NCBI GenBank assembly: GCA_039105265.1
Contig: JAPFFF010000003.1
Span: 3,100,001 to 3,164,000 of the forward strand
Reading direction: 5' to 3'
DNA length: 64,000 nt
DNA from: Tritrichomonas musculus
Lineage: Eukaryota > Parabasalia > Tritrichomonadida > Tritrichomonadidae
Made by a program: the position numbers and the translations under genes. The notes below the pieces were generated by a model. The model made no database searches, had not been told where the DNA came from, and saw only the letters and a list, made by a program, of their open reading frames with translations. Positions within the stretch are counted from its first letter, which is position 1. The number at the start of each line of letters is the position of its first letter. Below, in pieces: positions 41,814-54,176 of the stretch.

Positions 41814-42676
41814 TTTGAAACAATTAATACTTTTAATTTATTTTATATTCACCACTTTTTCTAAAAATTGAAAAATTGAATTGAAATTGAAAAAAAAGCG
41901 ATTAAAACTTTTTATTATTTTCAGATTTTTTGTTCAATAAAACAATATTTTTAATTATCATATTTATGAAATCATCTTATCATATATTTTATTTTTTGCA
42001 AATGATTGAATGTTTGTTAAGAAATTAAAAGATGTTAAGAAAAAGTTCAATGATGTAAAATATAAAGCATTTTTTTATAACCATTTTATGCAAGTATAAC
42101 CATTTTAAAAAATATTAATATTAATATGGATTATTCAGAATAAAATGTATTATTTATAATTATCAGTAATGATTACTATAAAATGACCAATAATAATGAA
42201 TAATAATTTTGAAAAACAGAAAAAAAAAGTGTTTTTTAATAATACCAAATTTTCAATGATAAGTGTTTTTGTTTACAATTTTATTTCTGGAAATTCAATA
42301 CTTAGATAAATAAATCATGTATGTGGAAACTTCCTTGTTTTAAAAAATGGCCATATTAATAATGTTCTTTTAGATATTACTATTTTAAATATATATATAT
42401 AATATTGTTTAATCACTTTATTTATAAATATTCTTACGTTAGGTAATGATATATTTAAAATAATACGATAAAATAATTGAATAGAAATTTTTTAATTTTC
42501 ATTGAATTTTTTGATTATTTGAAAATAAAAACTTAATTAGAATTAAATATTTCCTATGTTGACATTTTTTATATTTATATATTTACTTATTTATTGTTTG
42601 TATTTATTTTAAATTATATATATCGTTATTTATTTAATATAATTATTTTTTTTATAAGTGATATTGATAATATATT
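41814..42676. other. AT-rich intergenic stretch
   Basis: Very AT-rich with (TA)n runs; no gene recognised. Confidence 0.45.
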
Positions 42677-43925
42677 AATTTATTATGTAAACTAGTCAAA
42701 CAATTTATTTTTTCTATGCTCAATTGAAATTGAAAGAGTTAAGTTAAACAATAAATAAAATGATTAAAATGATTAAATAATATTATATATATATATATAT
42801 ATTTAAAATCATTTTATTGTAAAAAATAAATTGTAAAAATAAATTGAAAGAGTTAAGTGAAACTCTTTTGAGAGAAATAAAAAATGTAAAATATAGAAAA
42901 TATTTTTTAATTATTCATTTATACTCAGGTCATTTAATATTTATAATAATTTTTTATTATTTATATATAATATTTATATTTATTATATATTATAGTAATA
43001 ATAAAAATAATATAATTAATTATTCGATACGGTAAATCTTATTTAATAAATTCTAAGCATAAATTAATAACTCATATAACTAAGTTCAGAAAAAATAAAA
43101 CCATTAAAAATGGTTATTATTTTGGATAATGTTATATGTTTTATATATTTTATACTAATATATATATTATAAATATATAGGAAATATTATTACATAGATA
43201 TACACATAAAATAAAAAGATATTTATATTTAAAACTAAAAGTTCAGAAAATTTTCATATCTCTGAGATCTTATTATTGATATATTAAGAAAAAAGCATAT
43301 AAAATATGCAAATATGATATTTCAATATTAAATAATTTATATATATTTTGATATAATGCTATACAAAAAATTTAAAGTTTTAATATTAAATGCTTATTAA
43401 TATATTTAAAAGATATTTTAAAGTTCTTTTTCTGAACTTAGTGATATGAGTTTTTTCTGAACTTTTAGTTTCAAATATTAATATCTTGTTTGAGATATAT
43501 ATATTCGGCCATAATTTGCTATATTTTTTATAATATATTGTATAAAATATATATGAATATAATTCGTTTATCATAAAATAAAACAAAAAAAATATTTATG
43601 GTTTTATCTTTTGTTTTTATATTGATGTGATATGAAACCTCTCACTTTATTCAGAATTTATAAAATCAGATTAATTTCATATAATAATATATCAAATACT
43701 TAATAATAATTATCATTTATATATATATAAAAATAAAAAAGATTATAAGATGGTAATATTATATAATTAATTATAATTATGCTGGATATATATATAAATA
43801 TTATTTCAATTTTCTATATTTTACATTTTTTATTTATTTAAAAAAAGTATCACTTATCTCTTTCAAATTCAATTGAGAAAAAAAAAAAAAATAAAATATT
43901 TGATTAGTTTATTAAAAAAAATAAT
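42677..43925. repeat. Foldback-like inverted repeat, about 1.25 kb
   Basis: The outer arms (CTCAATTGAAATTGAAAGAG at 42719 and its near-complement ending about 43875) and inner arms (CTCATATAACTAAGTTCAG at 43068 against a near-complement at 43430-43453) pair across a centre near 43.3 kb. The left arm carries an extra 116 or so bases bounded by direct copies of AAATTGAAAGAGTTAAGT (about 42724 and 42841). No coding frame. This is likely a decayed foldback or MITE-like element; its exact ends and target duplication were not found. Confidence 0.5.
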
Positions 43926-44624
43926 ACATAAACATTTGAATATTTTTTTATTTATAATAAATTAAATAAAACTCAAAGTGATTTGATATATCATCAGATA
44001 AATTGGCAAGAACAAACTAGAATATATCATATCTACAAAATTAATATATATTTTATAAATTTATTAAGTGTTTTAATTGTTAATATTTTAGATAAATATT
44101 GAGATAATAATGATTTTTTATCTCTTTTAATATTTTATTTTTTTCTCGATAAATCACAATTATATTTCAAAATAATGGAAAATATAATAATATATATCAA
44201 ATTAAAAATAAATAAATTATGCCTCGCCAAAGCCATAGCATATCCATTGATTTTTTATGGATAGCCATAAATGCTTTTGGAAATAGGGGGGTCAACCGTA
44301 AAATTTTTGTCAAAATTTTAAAGCAAACTTAAAATCTGAGAATTTTTGTATAATAATTATAGAACTATATAGTTCATTGAATATACTATTTATTAAAAAT
44401 ATTTTTTCCTAATTTTATCTATAGGGCCAAAAAAGGCAAAGCATTAAAGTTGTAATGACTTGTGATTTGAAAATTGCGTTATTTCTTAAAAATTTCAGTA
44501 AAATCATTAAGATAATTAATAAAAGACTTTGTTCTGCCATTGAAATGATTATAAAACAGGTTTAAATGTGATAATTTTTTAATTCTGCTCTTTAATTACA
44601 TAAAATGTTATATGATAGTTATAT

Positions 44625-45930
44625 TCATGGGTGGGACACTCTTTTTTTGACCTCAAAAAGTTTCAAAATCTCTTCGAATTTTAGGTTTTATTTGGTGATT
44701 TTAATAAATTTTCTTACCCATTTAATAATCTTTAAATTGGTCATTGAAACCAATCAAAAAACTTAATATTCATCGAGTTTTTTTTGACTTCACATACTAA
44801 TAGATCTCTCTTCGTAAGAGATATCCTTCAAAACTACTAATACTATTTGATTTTATACATATGCATTATACATTATAAAACATAAATATTTATAATTACT
44901 TTGTAGTTAGTCCAAAAAAGTTAATATAATAATTATTTTTAAGTTTTTTCGATACATGATCTTTTCTAACTTTTTATTTTGTAATATTCGATTTCTTCTT
45001 TTAATGCTCAATAAAATGATATATTTTGTTTGAACATAACTTCAAAGATAAAGTTTAGTTTGAAAAATGAATTCAAAAAGTTGAATTAATAAACGGAATG
45101 ATTCAATTTTCGGCGGTTAGAAAATTAATTTTAAACGATCAAACTCAATATTTTTGCTTTAAAATATATTATAAGAATAGGGAATATTATTTAAAATGAG
45201 GTTCCGCCATTTATAAAATCAAAAAATTCAAAATGACCATTTTTTACCCAAATTATTTTTTATGGAAAATAAAATGCGATTATCTAATTCACCTTTGATG
45301 ATTTTGATTTTTTAAATAGTAAATTATATGTAGCTATTAAAAATCTATCTAAATATAAAATAACTGGAAAAAGTCTTGGATAGCTTACACATTTATATTC
45401 ATAGGTGGGCCACTTTTTTTTTGACTTTAAAAAAGTTCTTTTTTTCTTCGAATTTTAAGAATTATTCAGCAATTTCATAATATATATTTATATAACACAT
45501 ATATGATAGGATACAGTTGTTAAATTAAGTTTTGAACTAATATTCATCAACTTTTTTTTTAATACATGATATGCAATATCACAAGTTCAAATGAATTAAA
45601 ATACATATTTCTATTATTTTATGATATTATCTATGTCATACATCAAGAATGATCTGGAAACAATATAAAATAATTAATAGATTTCTCTAAAAAGTTAAAA
45701 TAAAAGATATTTTTAATTTTCAGAAGTATATAAAAAAATTGAATGTTTTCTTTTTTGATATTTAGTTTCTTCATCGCCCAGGCTTTTTATTGATATAGTT
45801 AGTTATAACATAACTTCAAAGATAAAGGTTAGTTGAGAAAACATATTCAAAAAGTTGAATTAGTTAACGGAATGATTCAATTTTGGAGCCACTTGGTAAG
45901 AAATTATAAACGGTCAAACAATAAATTTGG
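44625..45930. repeat. Degenerate tandem duplication, about 773-bp offset
   Basis: Two related blocks repeat in the same order: TTATATTCATGGGTGGGACA at 44625 against TTATATTCATAGGTGGGCCA at about 45398, and AACATAACTTCAAAGATAAA at about 45033 against the same words at about 45806, with the following AACGGAATGATTCAATTTT also shared. A further fragment of the first block lies inverted near 47820-47860. Confidence 0.65.
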
Positions 45931-46827
45931 TATAAATAAAGGTAAATTAAAATTAGATATATGTCCTAGAATATTGGACCTTTATTAAAAAATCATAAAA
46001 AATTAAAATCAGCTTTTTTTTATTCAATTTTCTCTCAATTTATAAAAAGAGCTTTCAAATATTTTTTATATTTTTTCCCTTATTGAAATTTTGAGATTTT
46101 TAGAAAAAGCAATATCTTAATTTAAAATTAATTAATCTATATTAATATTATAATTTCATAATAGTATTATATATTATAAATATATATAAATGAGATATTT
46201 CATTTTAAATTTAAAAAGCAAAGATAATCAAAATTAAAATTATTTTATATTTATTTGAATTTTTAAAATTTCAAAAAAAAAATAAGTTTTAATAAAAATT
46301 ATAAATATAGCAATTTAAATAGAAATAAACATAATATATTTTTATTATAATATTATAAACATAAATATAATAGTAAATAATATTTTGAAATATTTATAAT
46401 AAATCATATACTAATAAATTTTCAAAATCATTATAATCGAATAATTGATTATTGCTAACTTTTTCAAAACGACTTTTTATAGCATGCTTCAATTGTTATA
46501 TTCAAAATTTTATGTATAGAAAAAATCATTTATTTCTTTTTATATTTTGTCTTTGATTATAATCAACAAGATATAACTTTAAACAAAATTAAATTAAACA
46601 ATTAATTTAAAATTAAAATAGATATTTTTATTCTTAATAAATGAAATTTTCTTATATAAATTGAATGATCTTTTTAAATTCTTTTAATTTTGAGAAAATT
46701 ATTTCAAATATTTTTGAAAGATTTTATCTTTACTATTTGAATAGTTTACAAAAAAAATATAAAAATTTAAATTATTCATAAAAACTTTATCTTTAATATT
46801 TATGAACTATAATTAATATTTTATTTT

Positions 46828-47768
46828 ACAGCTCGGAATTACTACTGCAGGCCCATTCAATTTTTTGTCTTCTTATGACTGCGATTTGGGATTTTGCTCA
46901 AAATTGTCAAATTAAAAATTTTTGATGATAAAAATTTTGAAAAATTTTGCTTTCTTTTAAGTTTTGAGAAAATATAACAAATAATTTAATATGCTAACAA
47001 AAGCATTCAAAATTTATAAAATATAATAAATAAAGTATTCAAAATAATTAAAATAATATAAATAAAATATTCAAAAAATAAAATTCTAAATAGAAAATTT
47101 CAGATTACAATTCAAAATTAATTAATTTTTTCTGTATAATTATTTTTCGATTCTATTTAATTCTTAGAAACTTAATATACAAATTTTCAATTTGCTTTAA
47201 ATCAGTAAAAAAGTATGAATTAATTTAATGATAATGTGAACATTTAAAAAATATTAGAAAGTCATAAATAAAAAAATTTAATATTATATTGAATATTATA
47301 TTCACCATAATATTAATCAATAACCTCTTTTAAGGCAAAAAATAGGTCAATAATAATTGAATTCTTATTACTGTAAACCGCTAACTGCATTAATAAGGGC
47401 GGTTTTTTCACCTATTTATGGTAAAATTGAATTGAATACCTTATTACTGTAAACCGCTAACCGCAGTAATATGAACTTTTTGGCCTTTTTAAAGTCAAAT
47501 ATATTTGACCTTCAGATCGTTTATATTTGTATAAAAATGAATGATAATTAAATGAAACTTTTTGAGAATAGTAAAATTATAAATGAATAAATCCAAGTTT
47601 TTTTTATCATAATTAAGAGAATGATACGATTTTCAACTAAAGAACACAATTGAAAAAAATATTAAAATTTTAAATTTTTAAATTTTTAAAAATTTTTGAA
47701 AATTTTCAAATTGCTCTATTATTTGCTTATTACTGTAAAATAACGCAACAGTAATAATTCCGAGCTGT
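46828..47768 (-). mobile_element. Mutator-like MITE, copy B (complete, 941 bp)
   Basis: The termini are ACAGCTCGGAATTACTACTG and, at the right, CAGTAATAATTCCGAGCTGT. The flanks are ATTTTATTTT on both sides (46818-46827 and 47769-47778), a possible 10-bp target duplication, though the sequence is low-complexity. It is orientated opposite to copy A at 2067-3364 and preserves the empty site for the TA MITE found in copy A. Repeated TTACTGTAAACCGCTAAC words lie inside. A duplication of 9-11 bp would fit the Mutator group. Confidence 0.78.
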
Positions 47769-48315
47769 ATTTTATTTTATTATTATATGTAATCTATCTA
47801 ATGGTGCAAAAGTTATAAAAATTCATTGGTGGCCCACCTATTTATATTCTAAATGATTATATGAAATTGATGCAAATGTAATAAAAATATTAAAAAATAA
47901 AAGAGAAAATCTATTAAAAATCAATTTTATGATAGATTGAAATATATATCAATGATTATATTATTATGATATTTAAATAATTTAAATTGTGATTCAAAAA
48001 TTAATTTTAAATTGATAATCTAAGCAAATAAGTATTTTCATAATAACCTTCTTGAATAAAACTTAAAATATTAATCAATTTGATTCAAACAATCATAAAA
48101 GCCACTTTTTTATAAAATGGTGAATTATGGTTAATTTTTTTTTTAATTTTCGAAAAGTTGTTGCCTTTTGTGGACCTATAGATGAAATTTAATAATAAAT
48201 ATTTTAAAATAAACTATATAAAGTAAGGAATATATTTCCATCATTTATTTATCATTATCTTTAAAAAAAATATTTTTTGACACATTTTCGGCGGTTGACC
48301 CCCCTATTTTTGGAA

Positions 48316-48704
48316 TTGCCTAATTATCTAAAATCGATAACAAATCATTCAAAATTTTCAATTTTTTTTTTCAAAAATTTAATTGATTTCTTAAGGTACA
48401 AATGTAGTATGTTATGTAACCGCTTTTTTTTTTTTTTTTTTTTTTTTTTTTTGACACTAATTTTGAATTAAATCCATCATCAACTAATTTATCGATGATC
48501 TTCTGCTATTTTTATATATAGCTATTCAACTAATTAATTATAGGTTATATCCAAAAATATTATTGATTATCTAGTAATAAACTTTCAGTCTTCTACTATT
48601 TAATTTCGCATTCTTTTCGTTTTAACTGTTAATATTATATCTAACGACCTACAATGTCCTACAATCTGATCTTGGATGTTTTAGAAATTAATTTCAGATA
48701 TTTA
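48316..48704. other. Intergenic spacer with a 29-base T run
   Basis: An uninterrupted run of 29 T lies at 48424-48452. Nothing else was recognised before the 9-bp target site of the outer Mutator element at 48705-48713. Confidence 0.5.
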
Positions 48705-48713
48705 CTGATTATT

Positions 48714-49252
48714 GGTTGAATAAAAGATCCAATCAAAATTGCGCCCACTTTTTGTGAGGATGTGTCCAAATAAATGAAGAAAATAAATTCAATATAACGA
48801 TAAAATCCAATCAACTTTTTGAATAATAGAATAACCGTTAAAATAAGAACTTTTTGAAAGGATTATTTATCGTTTTACTCTATGAAAAAAGGCGGTCATT
48901 TATTTAAATATTTTTTTACCTTATCTCGAGCGTATAACCTTGAGGTCTATAGCTGATACAATACAGCGATCTGCCTCGTCTTTAAGTTGGCAGATTTGGG
49001 GTAAAAGAATAATCTTGCTTTTTAATCACAGATGTTCTTCCAAAGATCAACTACTCGCGAGCAAATGAATTCAAAAGAACCTGCTATTATTGCACGTTCA
49101 GAACAGCAATAATAGCATGTGCTAGCTAGTTATCTCTCATCTTGCTCTTCAATCACAGATGTTCTTCCAAAGATCAACTACTCGCGAGCAAATGAATTCA
49201 AAAGAACCTGCTATTATTACACATTACTACCTAGTTTAATAAGCAATACTTA
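48714..49252 (+). repeat. Left inverted terminus of the outer element, with tandem repeat
   Basis: It contains two copies of AATCACAGATGTTCTTCCAA (49024 and 49151), the heads of a tandem unit of about 127 bp. It pairs with 57972-58512 over its whole length. Confidence 0.87.
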
Positions 49253-49514
49253 AAAATATCTAAAGTACATTCTTTCATCCATTTTTTTCAATATTTTTTT
49301 TTTATATTTTGAATACATAAAAATCGTAAACTATTGAATTATTATATAAACCATTGAATTTTATTTTATTATAAAAACATAAATATCTTATTTAAAAAAG
49401 AGCAAAACTGTTTCATTATTAAGCCAATAAAAGATAAATATTTTATTTTACAATAAATAATGTAAATATTAATGTTTTATTAATTTGCTTTTTCAAATTA
49501 GCAAAAATTTTGAA

Positions 49515-50027
49515 TTACTTAAAAAATCTTTTATAATTCATAGCTATATCTGCATTTTTCCAGCATTCAATTTTAAATTTAGGTAAATATAAATAAATTT
49601 CATCATCATTTAAGAATGATATATAATTCAAATATTGATCAAAGCATATTGAATATGCCAATGATGTATCCTTCATTTTAGGATAAACATACATTAATTC
49701 TTTGATAGTTTGAAATAAGATAAATTTCGCTTTCTTTTTGGCATCACTTTGGTTTTCTGATATCAAAGTGTCTTTGTCTTCATTTGGAATTTCAATTACT
49801 CTGTGAAAGTCTTGCGTTTCTTTTTTTTTAAATGCAATGTATTCATTAGATTTTTCTTCTTTTAAAATATGAACATTCCAATTTAAATCAATATTTGGCA
49901 TTGGTGGTTGATCAAACATTAAACAAGATTGAATTGCATTATATAATTGTAGAATAACGTCATTGTTTAAGTTTATTTTTTTTCTTGTATTAATAACTGC
50001 TAATTGCAAAGTGTTCTTTAATACCAT
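49515..50027 (-). CDS. 170-residue protein of the outer Mutator-type element, unknown function
   Basis: The frame starts at an ATG at 50027 (one codon after a GTG). It is a helical, Lys/Asp/Asn-rich protein with no recognised domain; the C-terminal half (ELMYVYPKMKDTSLAYSICFDQYLNYISFLND) is hydrophobic and aromatic. It shows no obvious similarity to the inner transposase. It may be an accessory transposition protein or a captured host fragment. Part of its upstream region (50020-50065) is repeated in inverted form at 57887-57932. Confidence 0.55.
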   Translation of the reverse strand: MVLKNTLQLAVINTRKKINLNNDVILQLYNAIQSCLMFDQPPMPNIDLNWNVHILKEEKSNEYIAFKKKETQDFHRVIEIPNEDKDTLISENQSDAKKKAKFILFQTIKELMYVYPKMKDTSLAYSICFDQYLNYISFLNDDEIYLYLPKFKIECWKNADIAMNYKRFFK

Positions 50028-50316
50028 CACTTGAAAAACCTCATACTCTTCTCAATTTAACCTCATACTCCTCTCATTTAATTAAATAGGATTATCAAAA
50101 TATTGAAAAGATTTATTTAAATATGATTTTTTTAGCTGAAAAATTCAATGAGTTTTTTAGGTTAATTGAGAGAAATTTGAAAAAGAATAGAAAAATTATA
50201 AAATTGGATATATATTAATAATTAATTAATTTTTGAAAATATCTTACCATTTTTATCAATTTTAGTAAATTTGAAAATTGAATAATGCTTGACGGTTGTA
50301 TAAAATTAATCGGCTT

Positions 50317-50476
50317 TTTTGTCATTTTTTATAATGGAAATTGATCTTAAGTGGACAAAAGAAGAGAAAGAAATATTCAGCCAAGTTCAAATGGAAATGT
50401 GTGATATGAAAGCTAATGGTTGCTCTTTAGAAAGAATTGCTAATAAGATCAATTTCCATTATAAAAAATGACAAAA
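50317..50476. repeat. Perfect 33-bp inverted repeat around a small ORF
   Basis: The arms 50317-50349 and 50444-50476 are exact reverse complements over 33 bases, separated by 94 bases. The left arm contains the start codon and the right arm the stop codon of the SANT-like ORF. Single-stranded DNA or RNA could form a long hairpin. Confidence 0.85.
50334..50471 (+). CDS. 45-residue SANT/Myb-like peptide
   Basis: From the ATG at 50334 the frame reads MEIDLKWTKEEKEIF, then a helix, then NGCSLERIANKINF, and stops. This is the W-T-x-E-E start and G-x-S-x-E-x-I-A helix of a Myb/SANT domain; the second and third helices are short. It could be a DNA-binding peptide of the element, an exon, or a remnant. 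Ending inside the hairpin arm is odd. Confidence 0.45.
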   Translation: MEIDLKWTKEEKEIFSQVQMEMCDMKANGCSLERIANKINFHYKK

Positions 50477-50620
50477 CCTCAGCAGACAGAGCACCAGCAG
50501 ACAGAGCACCAGCAGCCAGAGCACCAGCAGCCAAAGTACCAGCAGCCAAAACCTCAGCAGCCAGAGCACCAGCAGCCAAAGCACCAACAGCCAGAGCACT
50601 AGCAGCCAAAACCTCAGCAG
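50477..50620 (+). repeat. 15-bp tandem repeat (CAGCAGCCAGAGCAC-like)
   Basis: About nine imperfect copies of a CAGCAGMCARAGCAC-type unit lie right after the hairpin. All three plus-strand frames are open over much of it (Gln/Pro/Glu/His, Ala/Arg/Pro or Ser/Gln/Thr), so open frames here do not prove coding. It is much richer in G+C than its surroundings. Confidence 0.8.
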
Positions 50621-51113
50621 CCAGATTTTACTTTTTTAATTACAAAAATACTATATTTTAAATAAACGCCTCTATTTTGCTAATATGAAATTTGTACAGG
50701 ACAATTAATCATTGCTTGTTTAAATAATCTTTTTTTTACAGATAATTATTTAAAAAATATTTCATACTAAACTTATTTATATGGCATAGGAATCGGGGTC
50801 TATTAAAATCGGCACGAAATATTTTACAACAAGAAACTTTTTGAAAGATCCGACCAGGTAAAAATTTTACCACTTTTTGAGAGAAAAAGTTCTATCGTTG
50901 AGATGAACTTTTTGAGAGATTGAAATAAAACGGTTATAAAGGTGAATTATCTATTATATGAAAAAAGGCGCCCTTTTGTTTTGAAATTGGTATCGCATCA
51001 GAGCAAATGTATTATTGATTGATTCCGCTGCTGATTCCACCAGCAGATTGTTTGTGATCGACGCAAAATAAGGAACCATTTTTAATTATAAATTGCCAGA
51101 TGCGATATTAAAA

Positions 51114-54103
51114 TATCATTTACACGTAAACAGCAAGAAGGTAACCTCAATAAGGAAACTCAAAGCACGAACTAATAACAACACATTCCTCACTAAACGA
51201 TCTCATAGTAATTGCTCAAAATCTCTGATTTTACACAAATGTTGTAAATATCATTTACACGTAAACAGCAAGAAGGTAACCTCAATAAGGAAACTCAAAG
51301 CACGAACTAATAACAACACATTCCTCACTAAACGATCTCATAGTAATTGCTCAAAATCTCTGATTTTACACAAATGTTGTAAATATCATTTACACGTAAA
51401 CAGCAAGAAGGTAACCTCAATAAGGAAACTCAAAGCACGAACTAATAACAACACATTCCTCACTAAACGATCTCATAGTAATTGCTCAAAATCTCTGATT
51501 TTACACAAATGTTGTAAATATCATTTACACGTAAACAGCAAGAAGGTAACCTCAATAAGGAAACTCAAAGCACGAACTAATAACAGCACATTCCTCACTA
51601 AACGATCTCATAGTAATTGCTCAAAATCTCTGATTTTACACAAATGTTGTAAATATCATTTACACGTAAACAGCAAGAAGGTAACCTCAATAAGGAAACT
51701 CAAAGCACGAACTAATAACAACACATTCCTCACTAAACGATCTCATAGTAATTGCTCAAAATCTCTGATTTTACACAAATGTTGTAAATATCATTTACAC
51801 GTAAACAGCAAGAAGGTAACCTCAATAAGGAAACTCAAAGCACGAACTAATAACAACACATTCCTCACTAAACGATCTCATAGTAATTGCTCAAAATCTC
51901 TGATTTTACACAAATGTTGTAAATATCATTTACACGTAAACAGCAAGAAGGTAACCTCAATAAGGAAACTCAAAGCACGAACTAATAACAACACATTCCT
52001 CACTAAACGATCTCATAGTAATTGCTCAAAATCTCTGATTTTACACAAATGTTGTAAATATCATTTACACGTAAACAGCAAGAAGGTAACCTCAATAAGG
52101 AAACTCAAAGCACGAACTAATAACAACACATTCCTCACTAAACGATCTCATAGTAATTGCTCAAAATCTCTGATTTTACACAAATGTTGTAAATATCATT
52201 TACACGTAAACAGCAAGAAGGTAACCTCAATAAGGAAACTCAAAGCACGAACTAATAACAGCACATTCCTCACTAAACGATCTCATAGTAATTGCTCAAA
52301 ATCTCTGATTTTACACAAATGTTGTAAATATCATTTACACGTAAACAGCAAGAAGGTAACCTCAATAAGGAAACTCAAAGCACGAACTAATAACAACACA
52401 TTCCTCACTAAACGATCTCATAGTAATTGCTCAAAATCTCTGATTTTACACAAATGTTGTAAATATCATTTACACGTAAACAGCAAGAAGGTAACCTCAA
52501 TAAGGAAACTCAAAGCACGAACTAATAACAACACATTCCTCACTAAACGATCTCATAGTAATTGCTCAAAATCTCTGATTTTACACAAATGTTGTAAATA
52601 TCATTTACACGTAAACAGCAAGAAGGTAACCTCAATAAGGAAACTCAAAGCACGAACTAATAACAACACATTCCTCACTAAACGATCTCATAGTAATTGC
52701 TCAAAATCTCTGATTTTACACAAATGTTGTAAATATCATTTACACGTAAACAGCAAGAAGGTAACCTCAATAAGGAAACTCAAAGCACGAACTAATAACA
52801 ACACATTCCTCACTAAACGATCTCATAGTAATTGCTCAAAATCTCTGATTTTACACAAATGTTGTAAATATCATTTACACGTAAACAGCAAGAAGGTAAC
52901 CTCAATAAGGAAACTCAAAGCACGAACTAATAACAACACATTCCTCACTAAACGATCTCATAGTAATTGCTCAAAATCTCTGATTTTACACAAATGTTGT
53001 AAATATCATTTACACGTAAACAGCAAGAAGGTAACCTCAATAAGGAAACTCAAAGCACGAACTAATAACAGCACATTCCTCACTAAACGATCTCATAGTA
53101 ATTGCTCAAAATCTCTGATTTTACACAAATGTTGTAAATATCATTTACACGTAAACAGCAAGAAGGTAACCTCAATAAGGAAACTCAAAGCACGAACTAA
53201 TAACAACACATTCCTCACTAAACGATCTCATAGTAATTGCTCAAAATCTCTGATTTTACACAAATGTTGTAAATATCATTTACACGTAAACAGCAAGAAG
53301 GTAACCTCAATAAGGAAACTCAAAGCACGAACTAATAACAACACATTCCCCACTAAACGATCTCATAGTAATTGCTCAAAATCTCTGATTTTACACAAAT
53401 GTTGTAAATATCATTTACACGTAAACAGCAAGAAGGTAACCTCAATAAGGAAACTCAAAGCACGAACTAATAACAACACATTCCTCACTAAACGATCTCA
53501 TAGTAATTGCTCAAAATCTCTGATTTTACACAAATGTTGTAAATATCATTTACACGTAAACAGCAAGAAGGTAACCTCAATAAGGAAACTCAAAGCACGA
53601 ACTAATAACAACACATTCCTCACTAAACGATCTCATAGTAATTGCTCAAAATCTCTGATTTTACACAAATGTTGTAAATATCATTTACACGTAAACAGCA
53701 AGAAGGTAACCTCAATAAGGAAACTCAAAGCACGAACTAATAACAACACATTCCTCACTAAACGATCTCATAGTAATTGCTCAAAATCTCTGATTTTACA
53801 CAAATGTTGTAAATATCATTTACACGTAAACAGCAAGAAGGTAACCTCAATAAGGAAACTCAAAGCACGAACTAATAACAACACATTCCTCACTAAACGA
53901 TCTCATAGTAATTGCTCAAAATCTCTGATTTTACACAAATGTTGTAAATATCATTTACACGTAAACAGCAAGAAGGTAACCTCAATAAGGAAACTCAAAG
54001 CACGAACTAATAACAACACATTCCTCACTAAACGATCTCATAGTAATTGCTCAAAATCTCTGATTTTACACAAATGTTGTAAATATCATTTACACGTAAA
54101 CAA
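51114..54103 (+). repeat. Left array of the MULE: about 22 copies of a 135-bp unit
   Basis: Near-identical units begin TATCATTTACACGTAAACAG. Copies 4, 9 and 15 share one change (AACAGCAC for AACAACAC) and copy 17 has CATTCCCCAC for CATTCCTCAC. The unit is 45 codons long, so the one open frame stays open across the whole array and gives a 1020-codon frame from an ATG at 51093. I treat that frame as unproven. Each unit has a Lys/Arg-rich stretch and a HKCCKYHLH segment. Confidence 0.93.
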
Positions 54104-54176
54104 CAATAATAAAATACGACAAATAATTCTTTATTTTAATCTTTATTTTTTTTAAAAATAATTTAACTTTTAATGA

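Larger units (their letters stand above)
44283..48307. mobile_element. 4.0-kb non-coding transposon with 8-bp target duplication
   Basis: The termini are ATAGGGGGGTCAACCG at the left and its complement at the right, inside longer degenerate inverted repeats of about 180 bp (44283-44460 against 48130-48307). TTTTGGAA flanks it on both sides (44275-44282, 48308-48315), a perfect 8-bp target duplication. The interior has no usable ORF; it holds a decayed tandem duplication (about 773-bp offset) and the nested Mutator-like MITE at 46828-47768. The 8-bp duplication and the TAGGG-like end suggest hAT, by inference only. It is presumably a derivative that depends on another element's transposase. 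Confidence 0.72.

Noticed and set aside
44283-48307. Maverick/Polinton copy
   Set aside because: No polymerase, integrase, ATPase or capsid-like reading is present, and the 8-bp duplication does not fit.
50437-50661. Ala/Arg/Pro-rich plus-strand frame and the Ala-rich minus-strand frame over 50427-50609
   Set aside because: Produced by the 15-bp CAG-rich tandem repeat, which is open in several frames.
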